33,516 nt of DNA from a virus. Shown piece by piece: positions 6,440-12,928 of this stretch (its first letter is position 1; every line of letters begins with the position of its first letter). The notes beneath the pieces were generated by a model. That model worked only from the letters and a program-made list of their open reading frames with translations. It was not told the origin of the DNA and did no database searches. The translations under genes and the position numbers were made by a program. The stretch spans positions 1-33,516 of the IMG/VR virus record IMGVR_UViG_3300024505_000010. One strand, given 5' to 3'.

Positions 6440-7963
6440 ATGAAGTTGACGTACGTGGAGTTGTTCGCCGGGGCCGGGGGAATGAGCCTCGGCCTCGAAA
6501 CCGCTGGCTGGCGGTGCGTGGCTCACGCGGAGATTGAACCTCACGCCCGCGCTGTGTTGCGCCATCATTGGCCGGAGGTGCCGCTCTTTGGCGATGTCGC
6601 GGAACTTGACGGCACCCAGTTTCGCGGGGTCACGATGGTCACCGGCGGGTCGCCGTGTCAGGACCTGTCCATCGCTGGAAAGCGCAAGGGGATGACCGAA
6701 GGATCGGGCACCCGCTCGTCGCTGTTCTTTGAGCAGGTCCGCATCTGGAATGAATCCGAAGCCCCCTACATCCTCTGGGAGAACGTTTATGGAGCCTTCA
6801 GCAGTAATGCCGGACGGGATTTCGCCGCCGTCCTATCAGCCATCGTGGGAGGAGCCGTCCCTGTTCCCTCGGACGGATGGGTCCGTGCAGGTGTGGTTGC
6901 AGGACCGACCGGAATCGCCGCGTGGCGGGTATTGGACGCTCAATACTTCGGGGTGCCACAACGCCGTCGCCGTGTCTTTGTCCTCGGTGTTAGAGGCGGA
7001 GGGGTTGATCCCGCAGAAGTACTATCTCTCGCCGAAAGCCTGTCAGGGCATCTTGCGGCGAGCGGAGAAGCGCGGGAAAGCATTGCCACCGATGCTGGAG
7101 AGGGCGCTTCAGTCACGCGCACAGGATTCAGCACTACCGGGTCAGTCGGATACGTCCACGACGTGATGCCAACGCTTCCGCACAAGACGGGATTGGGATG
7201 CGCTGGAGCGCAGATGGTTGGCGTGTTAGAATCGCCCAATGTTCTTGCGCTTGACATATACAACCAGAGCATCAGCCCGAATGGTGTCGCACACACCATT
7301 CGGGCAATGAATACTGGTGAAGGCATTCCGCATACATTGACGGTTGAAGCCATTCCGTTACAGAACCCGACCATCGTCGGCAAGGCACAGAATGGACTCG
7401 GTATCGGGCAATCAGGAGATCCAATGTACTCACTTGAATCGGTGGGGCACGGCGTATTTACCTATGACGCTCGAGGCAACGGCCAAGGTGTTGGCGACAA
7501 CACCTTGGCTGGCGACCACCAGAACCGCGTGACGGATTACACCGCCATCGTTCTTCGTAATCGGGAAGGCAAGCCCGGCGGCGGCAAGGGGCCGCTCCTC
7601 TCTGCCGAGCGTTCGCTGACGCTCGGCACCGCCAACGATCAGGTCGTGTTTACGAAGCAGCAGTTCGGCAGATTTGAGGAAGGTCCAAGCGTTGCGTCAA
7701 CGCTTGGCGCACGGGACCACGCCGCTCAGCACACGGATGTCGCCATTGGTTCGGTTGGCGTCCCCCGTCGCCTGACACCGGTGGAGTGTGAGCGGTTGAT
7801 GGGATGGCCGGACGAGCACACCGCCCACGGCATCAGCGAGGCTGGCAAGGCTTACGCGCTCGCGGACACCGCCCGCTACAAGCTCTGCGGCAACGGGATT
7901 GCCAGCCCCGTGACCGCGTGGATTGGATTTCAACTGGCTGGCCTATTGACAGGCGGCAAGTAG
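6440..7963 (+). CDS. C5-cytosine DNA methyltransferase (Dcm-type)
   Basis: A 507-residue enzyme that transfers methyl from S-adenosylmethionine to C5 of cytosine. ATG 6440 is preceded by AAGGGA and a strong promoter; the frame stays open upstream to 6152, but that part has no family features. Motifs in order: I, FAGAGGMSLGLE (9-20); IV, GGSPCQDLSIAG with nucleophile Cys73; VI, ENV (Glu114); VIII, QRRRR (174-178); IX, RRLTPVECERLMGWPD (443-458); X, YKLCGNGIASPV near the C-terminus. The recognition region between VIII and IX is unusually long (about 185-440) and full of short related segments such as PNGVAHTIRAMNTGEGIPHTL, as in multispecific phage enzymes. The likely role is protection of phage DNA from host restriction. 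A separate gene is overprinted at 6789-7166. No partner nuclease is seen. Confidence 0.95.
   Translation: MKLTYVELFAGAGGMSLGLETAGWRCVAHAEIEPHARAVLRHHWPEVPLFGDVAELDGTQFRGVTMVTGGSPCQDLSIAGKRKGMTEGSGTRSSLFFEQVRIWNESEAPYILWENVYGAFSSNAGRDFAAVLSAIVGGAVPVPSDGWVRAGVVAGPTGIAAWRVLDAQYFGVPQRRRRVFVLGVRGGGVDPAEVLSLAESLSGHLAASGEARESIATDAGEGASVTRTGFSTTGSVGYVHDVMPTLPHKTGLGCAGAQMVGVLESPNVLALDIYNQSISPNGVAHTIRAMNTGEGIPHTLTVEAIPLQNPTIVGKAQNGLGIGQSGDPMYSLESVGHGVFTYDARGNGQGVGDNTLAGDHQNRVTDYTAIVLRNREGKPGGGKGPLLSAERSLTLGTANDQVVFTKQQFGRFEEGPSVASTLGARDHAAQHTDVAIGSVGVPRRLTPVECERLMGWPDEHTAHGISEAGKAYALADTARYKLCGNGIASPVTAWIGFQLAGLLTGGK
6789..7166 (+). CDS. Overprinted gene inside the methyltransferase (conserved LSPKACxGILRRAEKRGK family)
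   Basis: A 125-residue ORF in a different frame from the methyltransferase, lying fully inside it over the motif VI-VIII part and the start of the recognition region. ATG 6789 has GGGAGA at 6777-6782 with 6-base spacing, a good ribosome site. The ORF is open further up to a TTG at 6729. The protein has the pattern GYWTLNTSGCHNAVAVSLSS, then VLE, then IPQKYYLSPKACQGILRRAE, then KRGKALPPMLERAL. From general knowledge, this pattern belongs to a small protein family often found overlapping Dcm-type genes in phages; its function is unknown. Both frames look like real protein at once: the methyltransferase frame keeps QRRRRVFVLG here while this frame keeps its own motif. No frameshift is needed to explain either. 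Confidence 0.7.
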   Translation: MEPSAVMPDGISPPSYQPSWEEPSLFPRTDGSVQVWLQDRPESPRGGYWTLNTSGCHNAVAVSLSSVLEAEGLIPQKYYLSPKACQGILRRAEKRGKALPPMLERALQSRAQDSALPGQSDTSTT

Positions 7964-7974
7964 GGTAGTACCCT
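7946..7974 (+). promoter_or_regulatory. Promoter with overlapping palindrome, ahead of the DNA-metabolism operon
   Basis: TTGACA at 7946-7951, 17-base spacer, TACCCT at 7969-7974. The -35 lies inside the last codons of the methyltransferase. A 13-base perfect palindrome, AGGGTAGTACCCT (7962-7974), covers the spacer end and the whole -10 box, a typical position for a repressor operator. The spacer shares CG and CAAG with the promoters at 6381 and 11767. The leader holds CTCCCATCGGAG (7993-8004), in which CTCC can pair with the GGAG ribosome site. Confidence 0.65.
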
Positions 7975-8010
7975 TGTCATCGCTGGTTCACTCTCCCATC
8001 GGAGGTAGCT

Positions 8011-8208
8011 ATGCAGCACGGACGTGAGAAGCTGGTGCAGGTGTTGTATGACCCGCGATTCGGGATGCTGGCATTCCACGCGGACGGCTCGGTCGCCCAG
8101 ATGGTGACGCTCCCGAACGGGAAGCGGACGTGGCGGTTTGCCGAGGTCATTTGGGACGAATGCGTGATGAGCGATCACGAGGCCGACCTCGCTGCGGGGG
8201 CCAAGTGA
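8011..8208 (+). CDS. Small hypothetical protein, first gene of the DNA-metabolism operon
   Basis: A 65-residue protein with a strong ribosome site (GGAGG at 8001-8005) and the promoter at 7946 just upstream. The sequence looks like a small beta-rich fold (EKLVQVLYDPRFGMLAFHAD, then GKRTWRFAEVIWDE). No family recognised. The stop overlaps the next start (GTGA). Being first in an early operon, it may be a host-takeover protein; this is inference from position only. Confidence 0.8.
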   Translation: MQHGREKLVQVLYDPRFGMLAFHADGSVAQMVTLPNGKRTWRFAEVIWDECVMSDHEADLAAGAK

Positions 8209-8564
8209 CCGAGGATTACTACAACTGGACGTTCGAGGAATACACCCGGAAGCAGATGGGTGACCTCGACCTCGCGCTCAAGTATCTGGCGAACGCGTCG
8301 GAAATCATAAATGCCATTACATCGGACGCATACGACGGAACGGCGTTGAAGTTGGATACGTATGCTCGCAAGAATGGGATGCTGACTCGTCAGGAATCCA
8401 TTCAGCACGAACAAGCGGCGTTTGCGTTGACGAACGCTGAAATGTCTCTCCTCGACGCTGTCGAGGCGATCACGGGGTCACGGGCGAGATTCGCTCGGCT
8501 CCTCCCGCACGACGGCGGGATCACTTCACCGGGGACGCGTCCCCAAGGAATGACCAATGGCTAA
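8205..8564 (+). CDS. Hypothetical helical protein upstream of the SSB-like gene
   Basis: A 119-residue protein starting with GTG in a GTGA overlap. It is mostly helical and acidic (DYYNWTFEEYTRKQMGDLDL, ALKYLANASEIINAI, ESIQHEQAAFALTNAEMSLL) with a flexible Gly/Pro-rich end. No family recognised. Its end overlaps the SSB-like gene by 8 bases, so it is translated together with it, which suggests a part in recombination or replication. Confidence 0.78.
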   Translation: MTEDYYNWTFEEYTRKQMGDLDLALKYLANASEIINAITSDAYDGTALKLDTYARKNGMLTRQESIQHEQAAFALTNAEMSLLDAVEAITGSRARFARLLPHDGGITSPGTRPQGMTNG

Positions 8565-9231
8565 CAAGCTGACGCTGGACAACGCAGGAGACGAGGCGAC
8601 CTTCACGGTCTCGTCGTGCAAGACCATCAACACCAAGTTTGGGGATCGAATTGTGTTCGGTGGGACGATGGACGATGGCGTGGAGGTCGAGACGCCGTTG
8701 ATGCCGGAGGCGACGGCGCAGAAGCAGTTGTCCCGGCTCGGGCTGGACGCCGAGACCTGCGTTGGTGAGACATTGCGCTTCTCGCGGGCCGCGAACCCAA
8801 GTGGCAAGCCGTACTGGAACATCGACCCCGCTGGCCCCAAGGCCGCGCCGACGAAGCGGCTGGCCCCGCCCACGGCCACTACGCCGTCGGCCCCGGTCCA
8901 GCCCGCGACCTCGGATGTTGCGGCGCGGCGTGAGGCGATGCTCGGGCAGTACGCCCTGCTCTGGGGCGCGGTCGCGGGACACCTCGCCAAGACGTGCAAG
9001 GCGCACGGCATCGCGCTCGACGCCTCGGCGGTACAAGCGGCGACGGCCTCGGTGTGGATCGCGTGGAAGGACAAGGGCATCCAGCCCGACACGCCCGCTG
9101 TGCCGAGTGCAAGCACGGCTCCGGCCACCAAGCGTATTCAGCCGCCGACCGCCGCCGCCGCGCACGCGCCGGATTACAGCACGTTTCCGCCGCCGTCGGA
9201 TGCGGACGCCACGGATGATCTCCCGTTCTGA
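8557..9231 (+). CDS. Single-stranded DNA-binding protein-like
   Basis: A 224-residue protein. ATG 8557 has AAGGAA at 8545-8550. The N-terminal 90 residues form a beta-rich region (TVSSCKTINTKFGDRIVFGG, DGVEVETPLMPEATAQKQLS) followed by a Pro/Ala/Thr linker, a helical segment (about 120-170), another Pro/Ala linker and an acidic tip ending DADATDDLPF. The acidic tip with terminal aromatic residue is the hallmark of bacterial-type SSBs, where it binds partner proteins. The OB-fold part is divergent, so the call rests on the tail, the layout and the neighbours (RusA, HNH nuclease). The extra helical segment between two linkers is unusual for an SSB. Confidence 0.65.
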   Translation: MANKLTLDNAGDEATFTVSSCKTINTKFGDRIVFGGTMDDGVEVETPLMPEATAQKQLSRLGLDAETCVGETLRFSRAANPSGKPYWNIDPAGPKAAPTKRLAPPTATTPSAPVQPATSDVAARREAMLGQYALLWGAVAGHLAKTCKAHGIALDASAVQAATASVWIAWKDKGIQPDTPAVPSASTAPATKRIQPPTAAAAHAPDYSTFPPPSDADATDDLPF

Positions 9232-9596
9232 TGTCTGACATCGAGACCCGCATTGGGATTGCCCCGCTTGACCTTCTGCTCGCTGAACGCGAGCAGTTGG
9301 TCGCGGAGGCCGCGTCCCTCTACGCCCTATACGGGCCGTTCGGTACCTCGGAGCATCGCCGGAAGGTCGCGCTCGCGCTGGCCGAGTTGCAGGTTCGCTC
9401 GACGGCGACGGAAAAGATGACCGAGGGCAAGGTGGACGCGCTGGCCCGGACGCATCCGACGTACCTCTCCTTCCTCGACGCGATGGAGGAGGGCCGCGCC
9501 AAGTGGCTGGTCACGGAGACCGCCATCCAGTCCATCACAGACCGCATCAATCGTGGGAATCACCTCACCCGCTACGCCGCCTCGGAGCCACGATGA
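9231..9596 (+). CDS. Hypothetical helical protein
   Basis: A 121-residue protein that starts in the stop of the SSB-like gene (TGATG). Almost entirely helical, with a likely coiled-coil in the first 60 residues (LLLAEREQLVAEAASLYALY; HRRKVALALAELQVRSTATE) and a second half with KVDALARTHPTYLSFLDAME. It ends in an ATGA overlap with the winged-helix gene. No family recognised; a helper in DNA metabolism is suggested only by the operon. Confidence 0.78.
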   Translation: MSDIETRIGIAPLDLLLAEREQLVAEAASLYALYGPFGTSEHRRKVALALAELQVRSTATEKMTEGKVDALARTHPTYLSFLDAMEEGRAKWLVTETAIQSITDRINRGNHLTRYAASEPR

Positions 9597-9985
9597 AACA
9601 CTTCCCGGATGAGACCGAACTCTACTTGCAACGCAAGCGCACGGCGGTGGACTTTGGCTTGTTTGCCGTCGAGCAACAGAAGGCCCGCCTGACCGATCCC
9701 GAGACCAGCCATCGTGCCGCCAAGCAGGTCGCGCCCAAGTCGGGGACGGCCAAGGCAAAACTGCTTGCGGCTCACCGCGCCAATCCCGATGGCCTAACCG
9801 ACCGGGAGGCTGCGGAACTGGCGGGGCTGGATTTGCGCTCCGAGTATGCCACCCGTTGTTCCGAACTGGCTCGGATGGGCTGGCTTACGAACACGGCGAC
9901 CAGCCGCCCGGACCCTGACACGCGCACCGACCGAATGGTTCGGCGCATTACTGACCTTGGAATGGAGGTGGCCCGTGGCCGGTGA
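9593..9985 (+). CDS. Winged-helix DNA-binding protein
   Basis: A 130-residue protein (ATG in an ATGA overlap). Residues about 33-100 form a winged-helix domain: DPETSHRAAKQV, then AKAKLLAAHRANPDGLTDRE, AAELAGLDLRSEYATRCSEL and ARMGWLTNT. This layout is common in small phage proteins found near replication genes, where it may load or regulate replication proteins. It is one of the few candidates here for a replication initiator or regulator, since no polymerase, primase or helicase is seen. Confidence 0.75.
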   Translation: MKHFPDETELYLQRKRTAVDFGLFAVEQQKARLTDPETSHRAAKQVAPKSGTAKAKLLAAHRANPDGLTDREAAELAGLDLRSEYATRCSELARMGWLTNTATSRPDPDTRTDRMVRRITDLGMEVARGR

Positions 9986-10145
9986 CTTTGACCTTGCCGA
10001 TGGCGATTGGGAAAACAGCGGCGTGGATGATTTTTACCGCCACCACGCCAAAGTCTGCCGCTACTGCGGGGACGATGTGGACGATGAGGGCACAACCTGC
10101 GCGTCTTGCCGCGCCCAACCCACGAGGCTCAACGATGCAGATTGA
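9975..10145 (+). CDS. Small zinc-ribbon protein
   Basis: A 56-residue protein beginning at GTG 9975, with GGAGG at 9964-9968 as ribosome site. It overlaps the winged-helix gene by 11 bases. The acidic N-terminus is followed by CRYCGDDVDDEGTTCASC, a CxxC-x10-CxxC zinc ribbon. The function is not known; such mini-ribbons usually bind nucleic acid or protein. Confidence 0.75.
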   Translation: MAGDFDLADGDWENSGVDDFYRHHAKVCRYCGDDVDDEGTTCASCRAQPTRLNDAD

Positions 10146-10350
10146 TTTGACCACCACCGCCGAAACCGAGGCCTTTGACGCTTTGGTTACCAATCGCTGG
10201 ACGTTGGAGTGCGAGACCGAGACCAAGTGGCGCATCTGGATTGAGGAGTTCCGTGGCTATGCGGAGGGCGACACGCCGCTCAAGGCTATCCAGATGGCGG
10301 TGCGGTGCCTGACGTGGTGGGCCGACCACGGAGCGACCGATGCCGATTGA
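10135..10350 (+). CDS. Small hypothetical protein
   Basis: A 71-residue protein overlapping both neighbours by 11 bases in other frames. It is acidic and rich in aromatics (VTNRWTLECETETKWRIWIE, YAEGDTPLKAIQMAVRCLTW). This could be a compact alpha/beta fold. No family recognised. Confidence 0.72.
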   Translation: MQIDLTTTAETEAFDALVTNRWTLECETETKWRIWIEEFRGYAEGDTPLKAIQMAVRCLTWWADHGATDAD

Positions 10351-10543
10351 CGAAATCGAAGCACGACTGGCGGCGATGACGTGGCAGGACCGCGTACAGG
10401 CCAAGCAGGAACCGACCGCCTTGACGCTGCCGACACAGTACCGAGGCAACCGCGTGATTTCGCGGTTCTACCCGGAGCATTGGGCCAAGGTGCAGGTGGC
10501 GCGGTGGACTACCGCTCGGTACGGGGCGTCCGATGTGGCCTGA
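10340..10543 (+). CDS. Small hypothetical protein
   Basis: A 67-residue protein overlapping the neighbours by 11 bases on both sides. The sequence (MPIDEIEARLAAMTWQDRVQ, then LPTQYRGNRVISRFYPEHWA) is amphipathic then basic/aromatic. No family recognised. Start chosen because it is the first ATG and matches the overlap pattern of the operon. Confidence 0.7.
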   Translation: MPIDEIEARLAAMTWQDRVQAKQEPTALTLPTQYRGNRVISRFYPEHWAKVQVARWTTARYGASDVA

Positions 10544-10790
10544 CGATCCCGTGAATCACCCCGCGCATTACACGGCGGGGAGCATCGAGTGTATTGCGGC
10601 TATCCGCGCCGCGCTGGGAGACAAGGGGTTTGTGGCCTACTGCCGTGGCAACGCCATCAAGTACCTGTGGCGCGTGGATCGGAAGTGGGACGGCGAACAA
10701 GACCTTCGCAAGGCGGCGTGGTATGCGGAACGGGCTGCCGAAGTCCTCAAGGAACTGCGAACCCCAGCCAAGGTGGGGGAAGGGCGGTGA
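10533..10790 (+). CDS. DUF3310 family protein (T7 gp1.7-like)
   Basis: An 85-residue protein with the family pattern NHPAHYTAGSIECIAAI, LGDKGFVAYCRGNAIKYLWR and QDLRKAAWYAERAAEV. DUF3310 proteins are widespread in phages. The T7 member, gp1.7, is reported as a nucleotide kinase that works on thymidine nucleotides, but most members, like this short one, have not been tested. It fits a nucleotide-metabolism role in this operon. Ends in a GTGA overlap with the HNH gene. Confidence 0.9.
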   Translation: MWPDDPVNHPAHYTAGSIECIAAIRAALGDKGFVAYCRGNAIKYLWRVDRKWDGEQDLRKAAWYAERAAEVLKELRTPAKVGEGR

Positions 10791-11158
10791 AGCGCACCCC
10801 GATGAAGCGCAAGACCAAGCTGGTCAGCAAGACCAAGCCCAAGGCCAAGAAGCGGACCACGGCTGACTTCGCTCGCGTGTATGGGTCCAAGGCTCGGGTC
10901 GAGTGGATGCGGGCACAACCGTGCGTAGCCTGTGGGCAGGGGCCGTGCGAGACGGCGCATACCAAGTCCGGCGGGGTGGGCCGAAAGGCCGACTACCACG
11001 ATACGGTTCCGCTCTGCTCGCCTTGCCACCGGCTCCAACACGCGAAGGGGTGGGGATCGCTGGGCCTTCCTGTGTCCAAGCTCCCGTACCTCGCCTACGT
11101 GACGCAGTTTCGCTGGGCGCAAACCCAACCAGCGGGGGCCGATGAAAGTCAGCCTTGA
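10787..11158 (+). CDS. HNH-type endonuclease
   Basis: A 123-residue protein starting at GTG in a GTGA overlap. The N-terminal 30 residues are highly basic (many Lys/Arg), then CVACGQGPCETAHTKSGGVG, then HDTVPLCSPCHRLQHAKGWG. The CxxC, AH and CxxCHxxxH elements fit an HNH/treble-clef nuclease with structural zinc, similar to NinG or DUF1364-type phage recombination proteins. It sits directly before RusA, as NinG-like genes often do. It may process recombination intermediates or assist packaging, though the head genes with their own terminase are 3 kb away. Confidence 0.85.
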   Translation: MKRTPMKRKTKLVSKTKPKAKKRTTADFARVYGSKARVEWMRAQPCVACGQGPCETAHTKSGGVGRKADYHDTVPLCSPCHRLQHAKGWGSLGLPVSKLPYLAYVTQFRWAQTQPAGADESQP

Positions 11159-11510
11159 GCTTCCCGAGCCGCCCTCGACCAACCGCTACTGGCGGGTCGG
11201 TCGGGGCCGGACCTACCTGTCCCCGGAGGCGCAGGGGTACAAGGCGGCGGTCCTGCTGCGGGCGACCAAAGCGGGCTACCGGCTGGGGGGTCTCTTTCCC
11301 TTTCCGGCTGGGAAGCCTATAATCGTCACCCTTGACTGGTTCCGGTCCCGCCGGTCTGGGGACTTGGATAACCGCGCCAAGGTCGCCTTGGATGCCCTGA
11401 ACCGCGTCCTGTGGGCCGACGACGACCAGATTGTGGAGTTGCACCTGTACCGGCACGACCGCCCCAAGCACGGGGCATTACTCATCACCGTAGAGGATTG
11501 GAAGCAATGA
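11142..11510 (+). CDS. rusA: RusA-like Holliday junction resolvase
   Basis: A 122-residue protein, normal length for RusA. Visible features are LPEPPSTNRYWRVGRG at the N-terminus and GDLDNRAKVALDALNRVLWA followed by DDDQI. Asp74, Asp76 and one of Asp93-95 match the acidic residues that bind magnesium in the E. coli enzyme. RusA dimers cut four-way DNA junctions symmetrically, resolving recombination and replication intermediates before packaging. The gene overlaps the HNH gene by 17 bases and the next HTH gene by ATGA. Confidence 0.93.
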   Translation: MKVSLELPEPPSTNRYWRVGRGRTYLSPEAQGYKAAVLLRATKAGYRLGGLFPFPAGKPIIVTLDWFRSRRSGDLDNRAKVALDALNRVLWADDDQIVELHLYRHDRPKHGALLITVEDWKQ

Positions 11511-11746
11511 CGCAGACCCCGTGGATGTCCGTCTCTGACGCTGCCCGCGCCATCGGCATCTCCCGCCAAGCCGTCCACCAGCGCATCAAGGCCGGGACCA
11601 TTGAGGCCCGACAGGAGCCGACCAGCCGCACCGCCCGTGGGTATTTCTGGGCCGTCAGCCCCGAGGCCGTGGCCGACCTCCGGGCCGCTCGAGTTGCATA
11701 TGCAGGGGATATGCAGTCCCCGGCCACGGAGCCGGTGCCCGTTTGA
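11507..11746 (+). CDS. Helix-turn-helix protein (excisionase/MerR-like)
   Basis: A 79-residue protein with SVSDAARAIGISRQAVHQRI followed by KAGTIEARQEPTSRTARGYF, a small helix-turn-helix with wing. Last gene of the operon that starts at 8011; its ATG lies in the RusA stop. Such proteins bind DNA as excisionases or regulators. With no integrase in the genome, a transcription regulator is more likely. It may act on the promoter 20 bases downstream, but this is inference. Confidence 0.75.
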   Translation: MTQTPWMSVSDAARAIGISRQAVHQRIKAGTIEARQEPTSRTARGYFWAVSPEAVADLRAARVAYAGDMQSPATEPVPV

Positions 11747-11766
11747 CCTTGTGGGATGGGGGGGGG

Positions 11767-11795
11767 TTGACAGCCGACAAGCCACCCCCTATCCT
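11767..11795 (+). promoter_or_regulatory. Promoter for the small-gene train
   Basis: TTGACA at 11767-11772, a 17-base spacer, and TATCCT at 11790-11795. A run of G precedes the -35. Shares the spacer pattern with the promoters at 6381 and 7946: two G/C bases, CG, any base, then CAAG directly after TTGACA. Start site expected near 11802, which places the hairpin at 11801-11820 at the 5' end of the transcript. Confidence 0.7.
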
Positions 11796-11800
11796 TCACG

Positions 11801-11839
11801 GGTCGGCAATGACGCCGACCTCCCATCGGAGACCAAGCT
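11801..11839 (+). promoter_or_regulatory. Structured 5' leader
   Basis: GGTCGGC (11801-11807) pairs perfectly with GCCGACC (11814-11820) across a 6-base loop. It is followed by CTCCCATCGGAG (11820-11831), where CTCC can pair with GGAG, the likely ribosome site for ATG 11840. The same CTCCCATCGGAG occurs before ATG 8011. A 5'-terminal hairpin may protect the mRNA, and the second one may regulate translation. Confidence 0.5.
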
Positions 11840-12025
11840 ATGCGCGAGATTTACAAGCAACACGAGAACGGGCGGCACGGGCACATCCGGCAGTACGAGG
11901 ACCGCTGGCTGCTTCAGGTTTACGCTTCGGAGTCCCGCAAGCGTGGCGAGCCGATGGTTCAGCAGTTCTTCTTCGACACTTTGCAGGACGCCCGCTATAC
12001 CCTCCGGCGCGAGTTGGCAAAGTAA
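11840..12025 (+). CDS. Small hypothetical protein
   Basis: A 61-residue protein right after the promoter and leader. The sequence (MREIYKQHENGRHGHIRQYE, RWLLQVYASESRKRGEPMVQ) suggests a small beta-sheet with a C-terminal helix and many charged residues. No family recognised. Small proteins expressed first from strong phage promoters are often host-takeover or anti-defence factors; nothing here proves it. Confidence 0.75.
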   Translation: MREIYKQHENGRHGHIRQYEDRWLLQVYASESRKRGEPMVQQFFFDTLQDARYTLRRELAK

Positions 12026-12030
12026 TTGCC

Positions 12031-12057
12031 ACCACATCGGGCCGCGTGGTGCGGCCC
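12031..12057 (+). promoter_or_regulatory. Hairpin between small genes, with possible pseudoknot
   Basis: GGGCCGC (12039-12045) pairs perfectly with GCGGCCC (12051-12057) around the loop GTGGT. The loop is itself complementary to ACCAC at 12031-12035, so a pseudoknot or an alternative hairpin is possible. There is no U-run after it (TTCCC only), so it is a weak terminator at best. It may slow polymerase or control the next gene. Confidence 0.45.
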
Positions 12058-12081
12058 TTCCCATATCAGGAGACCAACGCA

Positions 12082-12291
12082 ATGCAACGTCAGGAACGGA
12101 TTGCCCGTCAGATGGTCGTCAAGTACGGAATGACCACGGCCCGCATCAAGGCTGGAAGCCGTGCCGCTCGTGCGCTGTACATCGCCCCAGCCATCGAACG
12201 GCGCACAATCACCGAGTCCGATGTGTTCAAGTGGACGTTCTGGCATTGCGTCTCGGCCTCGCTCAACAAGCTTGAACGGACGGCCCACTAA
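12082..12291 (+). CDS. Small basic protein
   Basis: A 69-residue protein with AGGAG at 12068-12072 as ribosome site. Strongly basic and helical (MQRQERIARQMVVKYGMTTA, then RIKAGSRAARALYIAPAIER), ending with DVFKWTFWHCVSASLNKLER. The charge pattern fits a nucleic-acid-binding protein. No family recognised. Its stop is shared with the start of the next tiny gene (TAATG). Confidence 0.72.
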   Translation: MQRQERIARQMVVKYGMTTARIKAGSRAARALYIAPAIERRTITESDVFKWTFWHCVSASLNKLERTAH

Positions 12292-12392
12292 TGCGCGACC
12301 CCCTTTCTGCCGGGGAGTTCCGGCTGGTCGGCCTGACCGTGTTCGCCATCGGTCTCGCTGCCATCTGGTTTCTTTCGCGGATTACGCGATGA
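12291..12392 (+). CDS. 33-residue single-span membrane peptide
   Basis: A tiny gene starting in the TAATG overlap and ending in an ATGA overlap, filling the gap between its neighbours exactly. The product has a short charged N-terminus (MRDPLSAGEF), one membrane helix (about residues 11-28) and a basic C-terminal tip (SRITR), so it would sit with its C-terminus inside. No family. The coupled overlaps on both sides are the main support that it is translated. Confidence 0.55.
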   Translation: MRDPLSAGEFRLVGLTVFAIGLAAIWFLSRITR

Positions 12393-12928
12393 ACTGGCAC
12401 CTGCTTGCCCACGACGGGACGATCAAGCGCACGGTGACCGCGCCTGACAAGCCGACCGCCCAGCGGCTCCTCGGCCCCGGCCCCGTCGTCTCTGCCGCGT
12501 CCTACCGCTTGGATCGCCGCTTCATCCCACCCACGCCGCCGCCTGAAGCTCGGCCCGAGCGGGAAAAGGAGATTCCGCGCACGTCCGTCCGGCCCGAGGG
12601 GTACCTGACCACCAGCGAGATCGCCCATAAACTCGGCACCAAGGAGTCCCAAGTCCGGCGATACGGGGAACAACTCATCACCGCCCCGTTGATGCTGAAC
12701 GAGGACAACACGCGACGCGCCTACTGGTCACCGCATCAGGTCCGGCGCATCGCCCGACTGCACTACACGAAGCCAATCATCGGCCAGTCCCCGGCCAGCA
12801 TCGCCAAGCGTCGGCTCACGTACCTCGAACAGGTCATCCGGCCCCGCTACCTAAAACGCGCTGCCGAACGCCTCGCCAAGAAGTCCACCAGCCCCACCAC
12901 TCGCCCCAGCACCCCGGAGTCCGAATGA
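12389..12928 (+). CDS. MerR-like HTH protein with basic C-terminus
   Basis: A 179-residue protein (ATG in an ATGA overlap). An N-terminal part (1-50) resembles a small beta-rich module (NWHLLAHDGTIKRTVTAP). A Pro-rich linker follows, then a MerR-like DNA-binding segment about residues 70-130: GYLTTSEIAHKLGTKESQVR, RYGEQLI, and RRAYWSPHQVRRIARLHYTK. The last 40 residues are strongly basic. Likely a DNA-binding regulator or part of phage replication. Exact role unknown. Confidence 0.75.
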   Translation: MNWHLLAHDGTIKRTVTAPDKPTAQRLLGPGPVVSAASYRLDRRFIPPTPPPEARPEREKEIPRTSVRPEGYLTTSEIAHKLGTKESQVRRYGEQLITAPLMLNEDNTRRAYWSPHQVRRIARLHYTKPIIGQSPASIAKRRLTYLEQVIRPRYLKRAAERLAKKSTSPTTRPSTPESE

